From: an archaeon
Lineage (GTDB): Archaea; Asgardarchaeota; Thorarchaeia; Thorarchaeales; Thorarchaeaceae
Reading direction: 5' to 3'
DNA length: 64,000 bases
NCBI GenBank assembly: GCA_024276825.1
Contig: JAJRWI010000044.1
Coordinates: forward strand, 1 to 64,000
The position numbers were made by a program, and so were the translations under genes. Below, piece by piece: positions 8,519 to 16,658 of this stretch; position 1 is the stretch's first letter; the number at the start of each line of letters is the position of its first letter. The notes under the pieces were generated by a model that did no database searches, was not told the origin of the DNA, and saw nothing but the letters and a program-made list of their open reading frames with translations.

Positions 8519-9016
8519 ATGACCCATTACGTCAAGGTTGCCCTCATGGGATCGGGATTTGCAGGAAAGTCCACACTGATCAAGCTTCTTACCGACAAGG
8601 TTGAGAAGCTCAAGTGCAACTACACCCCCACAGCTGGCATGGACTGTGGTACAATCACTCTTGACTCAGCAACTAAGATATCTCTTATCGAGATGGGCGG
8701 TCAGGCGCACTTCGAGTTCATGTGGCCCGACTTACTCAGGGGGAGTAAAATGGTCGTGGTTGTCACAGAGAGCACCCCCAAGGCCGTCTTGAAGACTCGT
8801 CAACTTCTCCATAAATACAAGGACATGCTTCAGGGCGTGCAAATCATTGCCATTGCTAACAAACAGGACCTTCCTGGGGCGATGAAGCCGGAATCGGTCC
8901 AAGACCTACTTGGCATTCCAACTTATGGAATGGTAGCAGTAGATCCCAAACAGCGAGTCCATGGATACCGATTGATTGTTGAGGGGCTTCGTGGAATGAT
9001 TCAGGTCGCTGGCTGA
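8519..9016 (+). CDS. Arf-like small GTPase
   Basis: A ras-superfamily GTPase of about 165 residues. G1 is GSGFAGKST, switch I contains TPTAGMDCGTI, G3 is EMGGQ and G4 is NKQD. GGQ in G3 and the NKQD form are typical of Arf/SRbeta-like proteins. The first residue of G3 is Glu where Asp is usual. ATG 8519 is chosen: GGAGT precedes it and the sequence upstream in the frame has no family match. No N-terminal glycine or amphipathic helix is present for Arf-like myristoylation. A TATA-like ATTATTTAAC lies at about 8407. Expanded small GTPases are a hallmark of Asgard archaea. Confidence 0.88.
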   Translation: MTHYVKVALMGSGFAGKSTLIKLLTDKVEKLKCNYTPTAGMDCGTITLDSATKISLIEMGGQAHFEFMWPDLLRGSKMVVVVTESTPKAVLKTRQLLHKYKDMLQGVQIIAIANKQDLPGAMKPESVQDLLGIPTYGMVAVDPKQRVHGYRLIVEGLRGMIQVAG

Positions 9017-9075
9017 ACTCAAAACTAATGGCCACGGCCAATTAGAAGATTACTAAAGTTTACTGTTTAGCAATG

Positions 9076-9084
9076 CTTTTATAC
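9076..9084 (+). promoter_or_regulatory. TATA box of the rpoD ribosomal operon
   Basis: CTTTTATAC is a strong TATA element. It places the transcription start near 9105-9108, just where a structured leader begins. Confidence 0.55.
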
Positions 9085-9107
9085 GGACCTCTCTGATTTT
9101 TGAATCG

Positions 9108-9162
9108 CCCAGGACACGGGCGTGTGAGCTGAAAGAAGAAGCATTCAGCGAGTCCGTCCGGG
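9108..9162 (+). promoter_or_regulatory. Structured leader with kink-turn-like motif before rpoD operon
   Basis: GCTGAA (9128-9133) pairs with TTCAGC (9144-9149) around a 10-nt loop. GA precedes the 5' strand and GA follows the 3' strand, giving tandem G-A pairs. Next to these is a 4-nt bulge, then ACGGGC (9116-9121) pairs with GTCCGT (9152-9157). CCC (9108-9110) can pair with GGG (9160-9162). This is the layout of an L7Ae-binding kink-turn with one extra bulge base. It could be a cis-regulatory element or an excised guide RNA; there is no clear ACA box. Confidence 0.5.
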
Positions 9163-9209
9163 ATAGTGTCTTTTGGGTTTCATCAACGCCCTCTTGGTCA
9201 GGTGAGAAA

Positions 9210-10010
9210 ATGGAAATAACAGTCCTGTATAGAGATAATGAAACAATTCATTTCCTAGTTGAAGGAATTGACGTGGCATTTGCTAATGCATTACGTCGGA
9301 CCATGCTCACCAAACTGCCTGCCATGGCAATTGATGAGGTTCTCATAATTGAGAACACAAGCGTGATGTATGATGAGATCTTGGCGCAACGCCTTGGTCT
9401 AGTCCCACTTGTCACCGATTTGGAGTCTTATAATCTTCCAGAAGAGTGTGACTGTGAGGGAAAGGGCTGTAGTCTATGTCAATGCACTCTGACCCTTGAA
9501 AAAGAGGCTGGCGATGAAGATCTGATCATATATTCGGGTGACTTGTCATCACAGGACCCGAAGGTGGTGCCTGCGACCAACGGTATCCCTCTTGTCAAAC
9601 TTGCCCCTGGCCAGAGTATAATCCTTGAGGCCTATGCTAAGTTAGGGACAGGACAGGAGAATGCCAAGTTTCAGCCTGTTTCCACTGTGGCTTACAAATA
9701 TGTTCCAATAGTAACTGTTGACACATCAAAATGCGATGCATGTGGTGCCTGTGTTGATGTGTGCCCCAAGAAAATCTTCCTGTTGGATGATGGCACAATA
9801 TCCACACAGAACACATTGGACTGTACTCTATGTGATCTATGTGTGAACTCTTGCGAGCCAGGCGCAATAACCATTGACTCGAAAGAGGACACATTTCTCT
9901 TTAAGGTCGAGTCGACTGGTGCACTGCCTCCTGAAGTTATTGTGGAAAAGACAGCTGAATTATTGAAAGAAAAGGTGAGACAGGCGCTAGACTTCGCAAG
10001 TTCTCTGTGA
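9210..10010 (+). CDS. rpoD: RNA polymerase subunit Rpo3 (RpoD) with ferredoxin-like domain
   Basis: Archaeal counterpart of the bacterial alpha subunit and eukaryotic Rpb3; it pairs with Rpo11 to seed polymerase assembly. FANALRRTML is the alpha-motif helix. A cysteine-rich loop (CDCEGKGCSLCQC, about residues 81-93) precedes a dicluster ferredoxin insertion: CDACGACVDVCPK near residue 173 and CTLCDLCVNSCEPG near 207. Both have full Cys-x2-Cys-x2-Cys-x3-Cys sets, so two 4Fe-4S clusters are likely, whereas many lineages keep one or none. First gene of the rpoD-L18e-L13-S9-rpoN-S2 operon. Confidence 0.96.
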   Translation: MEITVLYRDNETIHFLVEGIDVAFANALRRTMLTKLPAMAIDEVLIIENTSVMYDEILAQRLGLVPLVTDLESYNLPEECDCEGKGCSLCQCTLTLEKEAGDEDLIIYSGDLSSQDPKVVPATNGIPLVKLAPGQSIILEAYAKLGTGQENAKFQPVSTVAYKYVPIVTVDTSKCDACGACVDVCPKKIFLLDDGTISTQNTLDCTLCDLCVNSCEPGAITIDSKEDTFLFKVESTGALPPEVIVEKTAELLKEKVRQALDFASSL

Positions 10011-10018
10011 GGTGTTTA

Positions 10019-10384
10019 ATGATGGTACGATCTGGACCGACTGACCCAAACACTCGCACTTTAATCAATGCGCTTATGAAAACATCGACAAAGCATAATG
10101 TGCGGATATGGAAACGCGTGGCTGAGTTGATTTCACGACCCACTCGCAAGCGTCCAGCTGTGAATGTGGGGAAGATTGCAAGACATACTAATGATGGCGA
10201 CATTGTTGTCGTTCCTGGAAAGATACTGGGGGCCGGCACTATCTCCCACAAAGTCACTGTGGCTGCTCTGAATGCCTCTGCTACAGCAAGGGCCGAAATA
10301 GTGGACGCAGGTGGTTCTGTTATCACGATTAACGAGTTACTGGCCAAGGTTCCAAAGGGGAATGGTGTGACTATAATTATCTGA
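10019..10384 (+). CDS. rpl18e: Ribosomal protein L18e
   Basis: Large-subunit protein of about 121 residues. NTRTLINALMKTS, WKRVAELISRPTRKRPAVNVGKI and VVVPGKILGAG are family signatures. GAGGTG lies just before two adjacent ATGs (10019 and 10022), either of which may start translation. It follows rpoD by 8 nt. Confidence 0.95.
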   Translation: MMVRSGPTDPNTRTLINALMKTSTKHNVRIWKRVAELISRPTRKRPAVNVGKIARHTNDGDIVVVPGKILGAGTISHKVTVAALNASATARAEIVDAGGSVITINELLAKVPKGNGVTIII

Positions 10385-10394
10385 GGTGTTCATA

Positions 10395-10847
10395 ATGAGT
10401 GAGGCCGAAATTAAAGTCTATGATGCTGAGAATCTTGTCATTGGAAGGCTTGCTGCTAGAGTCGCAAAAGATGCTCTACTTGGAAACCGGGTAGCCATTG
10501 TTAATGTTGAAAAGGCCATAATCACTGGGGATAGAAGAACAGTGATAGAGGCATATAAAGAAAAGTTCAATATCCGGACCTCATATAACCCCCGCAAGGG
10601 CCCATTCCATCATCGCAGACCAGACAAGCTCGTGAGAAGAATAATTCGGGGAATGCTACCCTGGCCCAAGCCTCGTGGAAAGCAGGCCCTCAAAAGGGTC
10701 CACGTGTATATTGGTATACCTGATCAGTTTACAGAGGTTGAGAAGATAGTTCTTGAAGACTGCAAGTATTCCAGTCTAACTAGGAAATTCATTACTGTTG
10801 GGGACCTCAGTCACGAACTTGGTTGGAGAAACCCGGAGGTGCGTTGA
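10395..10847 (+). CDS. rpl13: Ribosomal protein L13
   Basis: Large-subunit protein of 150 residues. VIGRLAARVAK near the N-terminus and the basic HHRRPDKLVRRIIRGMLPWPK are typical of archaeal L13. GAGGTG at 10383-10388 supports the ATG at 10395. Confidence 0.96.
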   Translation: MSEAEIKVYDAENLVIGRLAARVAKDALLGNRVAIVNVEKAIITGDRRTVIEAYKEKFNIRTSYNPRKGPFHHRRPDKLVRRIIRGMLPWPKPRGKQALKRVHVYIGIPDQFTEVEKIVLEDCKYSSLTRKFITVGDLSHELGWRNPEVR

Positions 10848-10848
10848 G

Positions 10849-11247
10849 ATGCGAGTAGTAGTATCCACAGGCAAGAGAAAGACAAGTCTGGCGAAAGCCA
10901 CAATCAAGAAAGGAAAGGGACGAATCAGAATCAATGGGCGCCCACTTGAGATAATTCAGCCCGAGGTTGCAAGACTGAGGATTATGGAACCACTGATTCT
11001 CATTGGTGAAGACTGGAAACAATATGACATTAAGGTACGGGTCAGGGGTGGAGGCTTTATGAGTCAGGCTGATGCTATTCGCATGGCTATTGCTACTGGC
11101 CTGATAAAAATGAGCCAAGACTATGAAGCCAGATCTAAGATGCTCGAGCATGACAGAACTATGCTAGTTGGTGATCCAAGAAGGACCGAACCCAAGAAAT
11201 TCGGTGGGCCTTCTGCACGGTCAAGATATCAAAAATCATATAGGTGA
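10849..11247 (+). CDS. rps9: Ribosomal protein S9
   Basis: Small-subunit protein of 132 residues whose C-terminal tail reaches tRNA in the P site. [20 protein letters not shown] and the terminal [17 protein letters not shown] are diagnostic. The start sits 1 nt after the L13 stop, so the two are coupled. Confidence 0.96.
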   Translation: MRVVVSTGKRKTSLAKATIKKGKGRIRINGRPLEIIQPEVARLRIMEPLILIGEDWKQYDIKVRVRGGGFMSQADAIRMAIATGLIKMSQDYEARSKMLEHDRTMLVGDPRRTEPKKFGGPSARSRYQKSYR

Positions 11248-11260
11248 GGTGGCAGCAGAA

Positions 11261-11479
11261 TTGATAATTCCAGTAAGATGTTTCACATGTGGAAAAGTTG
11301 TTGGTGACAAATATGAAAAGTTTCAAGAGGCAATACGACAGGGTGAGGACCCTGCTGCAGTTCTTGACAGATTAGGATTACACAGATACTGTTGTCGGCG
11401 AATGCTGCTCTCACACATTGACATTATTGACAGTTTCATGGCATACTCAAAAGTTGAAACCCCGGAGGCAAATCAATGA
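11261..11479 (+). CDS. rpoN: RNA polymerase subunit Rpo10 (RpoN)
   Basis: Small zinc-binding subunit equivalent to Rpb10. From TTG 11261 the protein starts [12 protein letters not shown], the conserved N-terminus; the second ligand pair is YCCRRML. GAGGT at 11246-11250 precedes it at a suitable distance. The start codon is inferred from family alignment. The protein is 72 residues and its last codons overlap S2. Confidence 0.94.
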   Translation: MIIPVRCFTCGKVVGDKYEKFQEAIRQGEDPAAVLDRLGLHRYCCRRMLLSHIDIIDSFMAYSKVETPEANQ

Positions 11480-12114
11480 TTAGTGATGGCGAAATCTCAG
11501 AGGCGGACCTTCTTGCTCCCATGGACAAGTACCTCGCAGCTGGTTGTCATATTGGAACCCAGGTGAAAACACAAGACATGGAACCTTTCGTCTATCGTCA
11601 GAGACCGATTGGGCTCTATGTACTTGATGTGCGAAAGACCGATGAACGAATCAGGGTTGCAGGGAAGTTCATTGCACGATTCGAACCCGAGAAGATTGTG
11701 GTTGTATCAGGCCGTGTCTATGGTAAACGCCCTGTAGAATCATTTGCGCACTTTATTGGAGCTAATGCCTTCACTGAGAGGTTTGTACCGGGAACTCTCA
11801 CCAATCCTAATATCTCCGGTCCAAGATCGTATATTGAACCCGAATTAGTGATTCTGACCGACCCCCGAACTGACTCTCAGGCTCTCTCTGAAGCTGGTAA
11901 GATTGGGGTGCCTGTGATTGCACTCTGTGACACAGACAATGTGACCAATGGTGTTGATCTCATCATCCCAACAAATAACAGGGGTCGTAAGGCTCTCGCA
12001 CTAGTGTATTTTCTACTGGCCCGTCAAGTACTGAGAGAACGCGGTCAGATTGCAATGGATGGCGAGGCTCCATTTACAGAGGCAGACTTTGAGCCCCAGA
12101 TTCAAAGAATCTAA
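11476..12114 (+). CDS. rps2: Ribosomal protein S2 (uS2)
   Basis: Small-subunit protein of 212 residues. [41 protein letters not shown] and [11 protein letters not shown] are conserved. It overlaps the rpoN stop by 4 nt and closes the operon. Confidence 0.96.
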   Translation: MISDGEISEADLLAPMDKYLAAGCHIGTQVKTQDMEPFVYRQRPIGLYVLDVRKTDERIRVAGKFIARFEPEKIVVVSGRVYGKRPVESFAHFIGANAFTERFVPGTLTNPNISGPRSYIEPELVILTDPRTDSQALSEAGKIGVPVIALCDTDNVTNGVDLIIPTNNRGRKALALVYFLLARQVLRERGQIAMDGEAPFTEADFEPQIQRI

Positions 12115-12121
12115 AATATGT

Positions 12122-12149
12122 GGGAGGCCTACACCTCCCTCTATTCTTT
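12122..12149. terminator. Shared terminator between convergent operons
   Basis: GGGAGG (12122-12127) and CCTCCC (12134-12139) form a perfect 6-bp stem followed by T-rich sequence, in the 33-nt gap between S2 and the phosphomevalonate dehydratase small subunit. Confidence 0.55.
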
Positions 12150-12540
12150 ACTCTATTATCACAACCCCGTTGTCTGCATCTATCTTTATTTTTTGACCCG
12201 TCTTTATCTTCTCAATATCAATCTGATCAACTGCAGGTATCTCTGAGATTATGCACCCTACTGCAACAACAGGGTCGGTTGATTTATTCACTATGGCAAG
12301 TGGGCCCTTTCCAGCCTTTTTCAGGGCATACAAGACATATGACCCAACAGTTGAGCCTTTTCCCGTGGGGAAGACAAGTATCTTTCCAGAGATGGACCGC
12401 CCCTCGAGTTGATGTCCTTTCTCGACAATCTCGCCAGTTTCGGGATCACATCCTCCATAGAAGGAAATATCATCAGTAGTTACAAGTGCCTCACCCTCAA
12501 CTTTGCCACTGAATATTCTTCGTCCCTTTAATTCAATCAT
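12148..12540 (-). CDS. Phosphomevalonate dehydratase small subunit (AcnX swivel domain)
   Basis: Small subunit of the aconitase-X-type enzyme that dehydrates mevalonate 5-phosphate to trans-anhydromevalonate 5-phosphate. The 130-residue swivel domain has GRSISGKILVFPTGKGSTVGSYVLY, the family core. ATG 12540 overlaps the large-subunit stop as ATGA, and GGGAGG precedes it at a good distance. Last gene of the mevalonate operon. Confidence 0.92.
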   Translation of the reverse strand: MIELKGRRIFSGKVEGEALVTTDDISFYGGCDPETGEIVEKGHQLEGRSISGKILVFPTGKGSTVGSYVLYALKKAGKGPLAIVNKSTDPVVAVGCIISEIPAVDQIDIEKIKTGQKIKIDADNGVVIIE

Positions 12541-13724
12541 GATGTCGCCTCCCTGATGCATTCCTCAATGGTCCTAATCTTGACTTTGAACTTGTTCTTG
12601 CCTCGAGCGTAGAAGCAAGCTTTAGCTGAATCTGTCATAAGTGTCTTGAACTTGCCCTTCAATGGTGCCACAGCACAACAGGCATCACTGACGAGAAATG
12701 CCCCTGCAGACTCAATGACATCATAATAGCCCATTTTAATGGCAAGATCTTTTGTTGGCTTTGCAGTAGTTATCCATATGGTCTTGCTCTCTGAAACCTT
12801 CTTGTTTCTCAAGAGTTCGGCCACTCGAGCAATCTCTTTGATGCTGGCATGCGGACATCCTATACTGATGAAGTCTATCTCTTCGGTTTCATCATCTAGA
12901 GTCTTCCTTGCATTTTCAAGGTCTTCTTGTGTAATCACTTCATTTATCTCTGGCTTGGGGGTTTTATTTGGCGTGATTCCCTCTATATGAAAGAGTGCCA
13001 CGCCACCGTATGTTGCAATTGATGCACAGAGGGACTTTAGCTCCTCAGTTGAGGCCTTTGGAATACCGGTGATATATGGGATCTTCTTTCCTGTTTTTTC
13101 ACCAATCACTTCTCCCAAAAGACCAAAGTCATCGGTAGATGACAGGGTCGCTTGGACCTCATAACCGACCTGTGCCACTCGATTTTCCCGAAGATGCATA
13201 CCATACTCAGCGGTCCTGCCAGTCAGAGCAGCAGCTAAGGCACTTGGTCCACCTTCTCTATTGGTCATCGCACCAATCACTGAATTTGCAAAACAGACTG
13301 CTGAGGACTCTGCCCATGCTATATGTTCTCCAAAGTGTGGTAGATTCCCAATAAGGTATGGAGTGCATGTACATGTTGTTATCACTCCCATCTTGGCAAA
13401 TGCCTCAACAACCCTCTGCTGATTGCGAGCAAATTCTTCATCTATCCCATGTTTTTTCCACTCTTCAAGGTCCATACCTGCTGGGTTGAGTGTCGTGAGA
13501 ACTCTGGTCTTGCCATCTTCAGCCATCTCTGCTAGATATTCCAACCCTGCCTCACCCAGATTGTGATATGATACCCCCGCAATCTGTACACTTGACACAG
13601 GTATCAGTCTTGAGGCACCGTATATCTCTCCCAGAGTGGTTATTATCTCCATGGCTTTTCTTGTGGCCTTGCCATATTCTCCCTCAAGCATGTCTTTTTC
13701 TTCTTTAGTCAACTCAAGCCCCAT
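12537..13724 (-). CDS. Phosphomevalonate dehydratase large subunit (AcnX)
   Basis: Catalytic subunit of the 4Fe-4S dehydratase, about 395 residues. LTKEEKDMLEGEYG near the start, a cysteine-bearing TTCTCTPYL, SSAVCFANSV, MTNREGGPSALAAALTGRTAEYG and DACCAVAPLKG match the AcnX family; the cysteines probably hold the cluster. AcnX proteins also act on cis-3-hydroxyproline in bacteria, but the gene order with mevalonate kinase and a UbiD-type decarboxylase supports the isoprenoid role. ATG 13724 with AGGTGA upstream is preferred to GTG 13733. It starts 1 nt after the decarboxylase stop. Confidence 0.92.
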   Translation of the reverse strand: MGLELTKEEKDMLEGEYGKATRKAMEIITTLGEIYGASRLIPVSSVQIAGVSYHNLGEAGLEYLAEMAEDGKTRVLTTLNPAGMDLEEWKKHGIDEEFARNQQRVVEAFAKMGVITTCTCTPYLIGNLPHFGEHIAWAESSAVCFANSVIGAMTNREGGPSALAAALTGRTAEYGMHLRENRVAQVGYEVQATLSSTDDFGLLGEVIGEKTGKKIPYITGIPKASTEELKSLCASIATYGGVALFHIEGITPNKTPKPEINEVITQEDLENARKTLDDETEEIDFISIGCPHASIKEIARVAELLRNKKVSESKTIWITTAKPTKDLAIKMGYYDVIESAGAFLVSDACCAVAPLKGKFKTLMTDSAKACFYARGKNKFKVKIRTIEECIREATS

Positions 13725-13725
13725 T

Positions 13726-15033
13726 TTACTCACCTAGATACTTCTTGATGTCAACCTCTGGAAATCGTGCTTTGTCAAAGCTCTTACCCTTGGTCACAAG
13801 CGGCTTTGTACAGTCAAATCCACACTTTGTTGTCATTTTTGTCCCAGGTTCGGCACTTGGATCGAGAGAACTTCCTGGCTCTTTGTCCTTGATCAACAAA
13901 TCAACATCTGCTTGGAATCGTGTTGCCATTGCCCACTCCCTCTCTTGCTCATCATAGATGTCGACATCATCATCGTATATCCAGATGTGTTTTGCACTCT
14001 TGTGTCCCTCAAATGCAGCCTCAATTGCCTTGATTCCCTCATCCTCATGCTTTTTCTTAATCTTGACTGCCACATGCAGCCAGCTGGCTCCTCCTGGAGT
14101 GATGTTCACATCTAGGACGTCAATACCCCTGTCTTTAATCTTTTTGAAAATTGTTGGTTCTCGTGGCATGCCCATCAATATCTTGTGCTCAGATCTTCCT
14201 GGCAAAAGGCCCTGCCAGATTGCATCACTTCTATGAGTGATCTTCTTGACTTCAAACACTGGTTCCTGACGCACAACATCAACAGTTTCTGTGAGATCAA
14301 TGAATGGCCCCTCATCTGCCTTCTCCTCAAGTATCACTCTTCCTTCTAACACAAACTCACAATCAGCTGGAATCATCAGGTCTACAGACTTGGCTTTCAC
14401 CGTCCTGATGCGCTTTAGGGCGTTTGCAATCTCTAACTCGTCAACACCAGTTTCCACACTTGTGGCTGCTGCAATCAAGATCTCTGGAGTGTTCCCGATG
14501 CAGAATGCAACATCGACCTCTCCATTTCTCTCAAGAAACTTGTAAAAGTCCCTTCCTTTTACTACCCGGGTCACCATCTTGTCCTTTCCAATTTGCATCG
14601 CTCTGTGAAAGTCCAAGTTTTGTCCAAATTCAGGATCTGCTGAAACAACAACCCCTGATGAAATGTATGGACCACCATCAATCTTGTTGTGAATCAAAAT
14701 TGGAAGGTCATCAAGATTGACATGATTCTCCACAACCTCTTGACAGGGTGCTTTATCAGTCACCTCAGGTGGACTTCTGTTCTCAATTGCAGATGTGAGT
14801 GTGGGGATTATCTGTTCAGGAGTAATTCCAAAATAGTCTGCTATCTGCTTCTTGGTACAAAATAGATTTCCTGCAACTCTATACTCACTGTCCATCAACT
14901 TCTCAAAGAGTACTGGAGTTGGTTCAAATGTCTTCAAAACTCCTGCAATCTCCAGATTCTTTGAAACACTTTTCTTAATGACCGTGAGTTCACCTCTCTC
15001 TCCAAGTTCCTTGATATAACTCTCAAGTATCAT
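13726..15033 (-). CDS. Anhydromevalonate phosphate decarboxylase (UbiD family)
   Basis: UbiD-type enzyme using prenylated FMN. In this context it decarboxylates trans-anhydromevalonate 5-phosphate to isopentenyl phosphate. Family features include HRAMQIGKDKMVTRVVKGRDF, FCIGNTPEILIAAATS, RSEHKILMGMPREPTIFK and DDDVDIYDEQEREWAMATRFQAD. The 435-residue length fits. ATG 15033 has an excellent GGAGGTG upstream. A general UbiD role would be the default alternative; operon context makes the specific one much more likely. UbiX, which makes the cofactor, is not in the window. Confidence 0.9.
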   Translation of the reverse strand: MILESYIKELGERGELTVIKKSVSKNLEIAGVLKTFEPTPVLFEKLMDSEYRVAGNLFCTKKQIADYFGITPEQIIPTLTSAIENRSPPEVTDKAPCQEVVENHVNLDDLPILIHNKIDGGPYISSGVVVSADPEFGQNLDFHRAMQIGKDKMVTRVVKGRDFYKFLERNGEVDVAFCIGNTPEILIAAATSVETGVDELEIANALKRIRTVKAKSVDLMIPADCEFVLEGRVILEEKADEGPFIDLTETVDVVRQEPVFEVKKITHRSDAIWQGLLPGRSEHKILMGMPREPTIFKKIKDRGIDVLDVNITPGGASWLHVAVKIKKKHEDEGIKAIEAAFEGHKSAKHIWIYDDDVDIYDEQEREWAMATRFQADVDLLIKDKEPGSSLDPSAEPGTKMTTKCGFDCTKPLVTKGKSFDKARFPEVDIKKYLGE

Positions 15034-15044
15034 TACAACACCTC

Positions 15045-15986
15045 CTATAGACCAAATGAGGTCTTCCAAACAGCTGCGGCACCACTCTTCTCCAAAGCGT
15101 CAGCAATAATATTCATTGTCTTCTCATCAGGGGCCAATGAGATCTGATTACCTCCCCTTCCAGTGCCCGTCATCTTTGCACCAAGTGCACCATTGTCCAG
15201 AGCTACTCTCACAAGGTCATCAAGTTCTTTGCAGGACACTGTCAGGCCTTGTAATAACTCATGGTTTCTGTTCATAAGTTGTCCCACTTTGTCCAAATTT
15301 AGATCAAGCAAGGCATTACGAGCATTATGTACTAATGTGCTATACTCATTGGCAATCTCTTCAAACCACTGAGGGTCTGTTTCCTTCTTTGCACGAACAT
15401 CCCCTACGACCTCCGTTGTACTTGCGGTAAGACCAGTTGATGCTATCACAAGATACACTGGTTCACGAAGCTTCAGTCTTTCAAATGTTGGTGGCCCTCC
15501 CCGAAGATCTCTCACATACCATACAAGACCGCCAAATGTTGAAGCTGTGTTATCTATTCCTGATGGGGTTCCATGGTATCCCTTTTCACCTTCATAGGCT
15601 GCTTGGTTAATCGCATCATCATCAAGTCCAAGATTATACTCTTCATTCAATGCCCGTGCAAGAGCTACGCAGCTGGCGGCACTTGCACCTATCCCAGATG
15701 CACAGACAAGGTCTCCACCAAACTCGATATGAATGCCAGATTTTGACAAATCAATACCCAAATGTCTGATCACATTATCAATCGAAACTCTCTGTTCATC
15801 CTTCTTCTTCTCCTTGTATCCTGGCATCTCTGGCCTATTATCATCAAGCGTCCAACCCGGCTTATCTGTACGTGTCACATGGGCAATAGTTTCGGAAGCA
15901 ATGCCTGCAGCTATTGCAGGAAGTCCGTACACTACAAAATGCTCTCCAAAAAGTATCGTCTTTCCTTTTCCAGAACCTGACCCCAT
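15045..15986 (-). CDS. mvk: Mevalonate kinase
   Basis: GHMP-family kinase making mevalonate 5-phosphate, 313 residues. KTILFGEHFVVYGLPAI is the N-terminal signature, ASGIGASAASCVALARALNE is the nucleotide loop (a variant of GLGSSAA), GYHGTPSGIDNTAS carries the catalytic region and GAKMTGTGRGG is the C-terminal motif. First gene of the four-gene operon; its stop is 11 nt before the decarboxylase start. Confidence 0.94.
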   Translation of the reverse strand: MGSGSGKGKTILFGEHFVVYGLPAIAAGIASETIAHVTRTDKPGWTLDDNRPEMPGYKEKKKDEQRVSIDNVIRHLGIDLSKSGIHIEFGGDLVCASGIGASAASCVALARALNEEYNLGLDDDAINQAAYEGEKGYHGTPSGIDNTASTFGGLVWYVRDLRGGPPTFERLKLREPVYLVIASTGLTASTTEVVGDVRAKKETDPQWFEEIANEYSTLVHNARNALLDLNLDKVGQLMNRNHELLQGLTVSCKELDDLVRVALDNGALGAKMTGTGRGGNQISLAPDEKTMNIIADALEKSGAAAVWKTSFGL

Positions 15987-16046
15987 AATCTCACTCTCTG
16001 GTCTTTGGTCGAATTAGCGAATCACCAATCTCACTTTTGAACTCTT

Positions 16047-16055
16047 CCTTTAAGC
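16047..16055 (-). promoter_or_regulatory. TATA box of the mevalonate operon
   Basis: GCTTAAAGG on the minus strand places transcription start near 16025, about 40 nt before the mevalonate kinase ATG. Confidence 0.45.
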
Positions 16056-16134
16056 GAGTATCGCACTAGCGGGTTGCGCGTAGATGCGTAGAGGTCAGAC
16101 AAAAGATATGAGTGTGCAATGAGAACTTTCCGCA

Positions 16135-16196
16135 CAGGGACTAGATGGGTCGGGCCCAACAGTGTCACCGGGATGACGGTGGATAAAATGACCCTG
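16135..16196 (+). other. Long hairpin upstream of IS110 remnant, candidate bridge-RNA relic
   Basis: CAGG (16135-16138) pairs with CCTG (16193-16196), GTC (16149-16151) with GAC (16190-16192), and CACCG (16166-16170) with CGGTG (16177-16181) around GGATGA. It lies in 16060-16293, which has no protein gene, just 5' of an IS110-type reading frame. In IS110-group elements the non-coding end 5' of the recombinase encodes the bridge RNA. Stem strengths are modest and no element ends are defined. Confidence 0.35.
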
Positions 16197-16293
16197 GACG
16201 ACCAGACGAAATGATCCATTTGTGTTTCGAACATGTATTGAAAATTGTCACTCCCGGTCATCCACAGTCCCAAAAGAACTGAGGGTCGTTATT

Positions 16294-16467
16294 ATGAGTG
16301 TAATGAGCCCACTAAAATATTGCGGAATCGATGTCAGCAAGAAGACTCTGGTCTGTGCTGCTATTGGTGAACTTGATGAACACGACAGACAATATCTACC
16401 AGGGCAGGCATCCGATCTGGGTCTTGTTGGACACCAATCAAAGAATCATCTAAATGATACTCTATGA
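16294..16467 (+). mobile_element. IS110-family transposase remnant (N-terminal fragment)
   Basis: The first about 25 residues contain YCGIDVSKKTLVCAAIGE, the start of the RuvC-like DEDD domain of IS110 transposases, with the first catalytic Asp. After GELDEHDRQ similarity fades and a stop follows at 57 residues, against 300-400 in active elements. No C-terminal Tnp domain with the catalytic serine exists nearby, so the element is dead. GAGGGT precedes the ATG. No terminal or target repeats could be recognised. Confidence 0.75.
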
Positions 16468-16536
16468 AATTGTGGGGGGCCTAAATAGTATCGTGGGAAA
16501 CAATGGTCTGAAATTTGTCCAATGCCGTTCCTGGAA

Positions 16537-16565
16537 GGACAGGACTTCAATGTCCAAGACTGTCC
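16537..16565. repeat. Nested hairpin between IS remnant and dcm
   Basis: GGACAG (16537-16542) pairs with CTGTCC (16560-16565), with GAC/GTC inside around TTCAAT. The interval 16468-16658 has no coding potential. The hairpin could be an element end, a terminator or a control site for the methyltransferase. Confidence 0.4.
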
Positions 16566-16658
16566 AATTTACAATGAACGGTAATGAATGCTATGCCACA
16601 ATACTCATCTGCAATACAAGTTACTGCTAATCAAAAGGCAATGAGAGTGATATCCTAA

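Noticed and set aside
9108..9162. H/ACA guide RNA gene in the rpoD leader
   Set aside because: No ACA box at the right distance and only a short lower stem; kept as a leader element instead.
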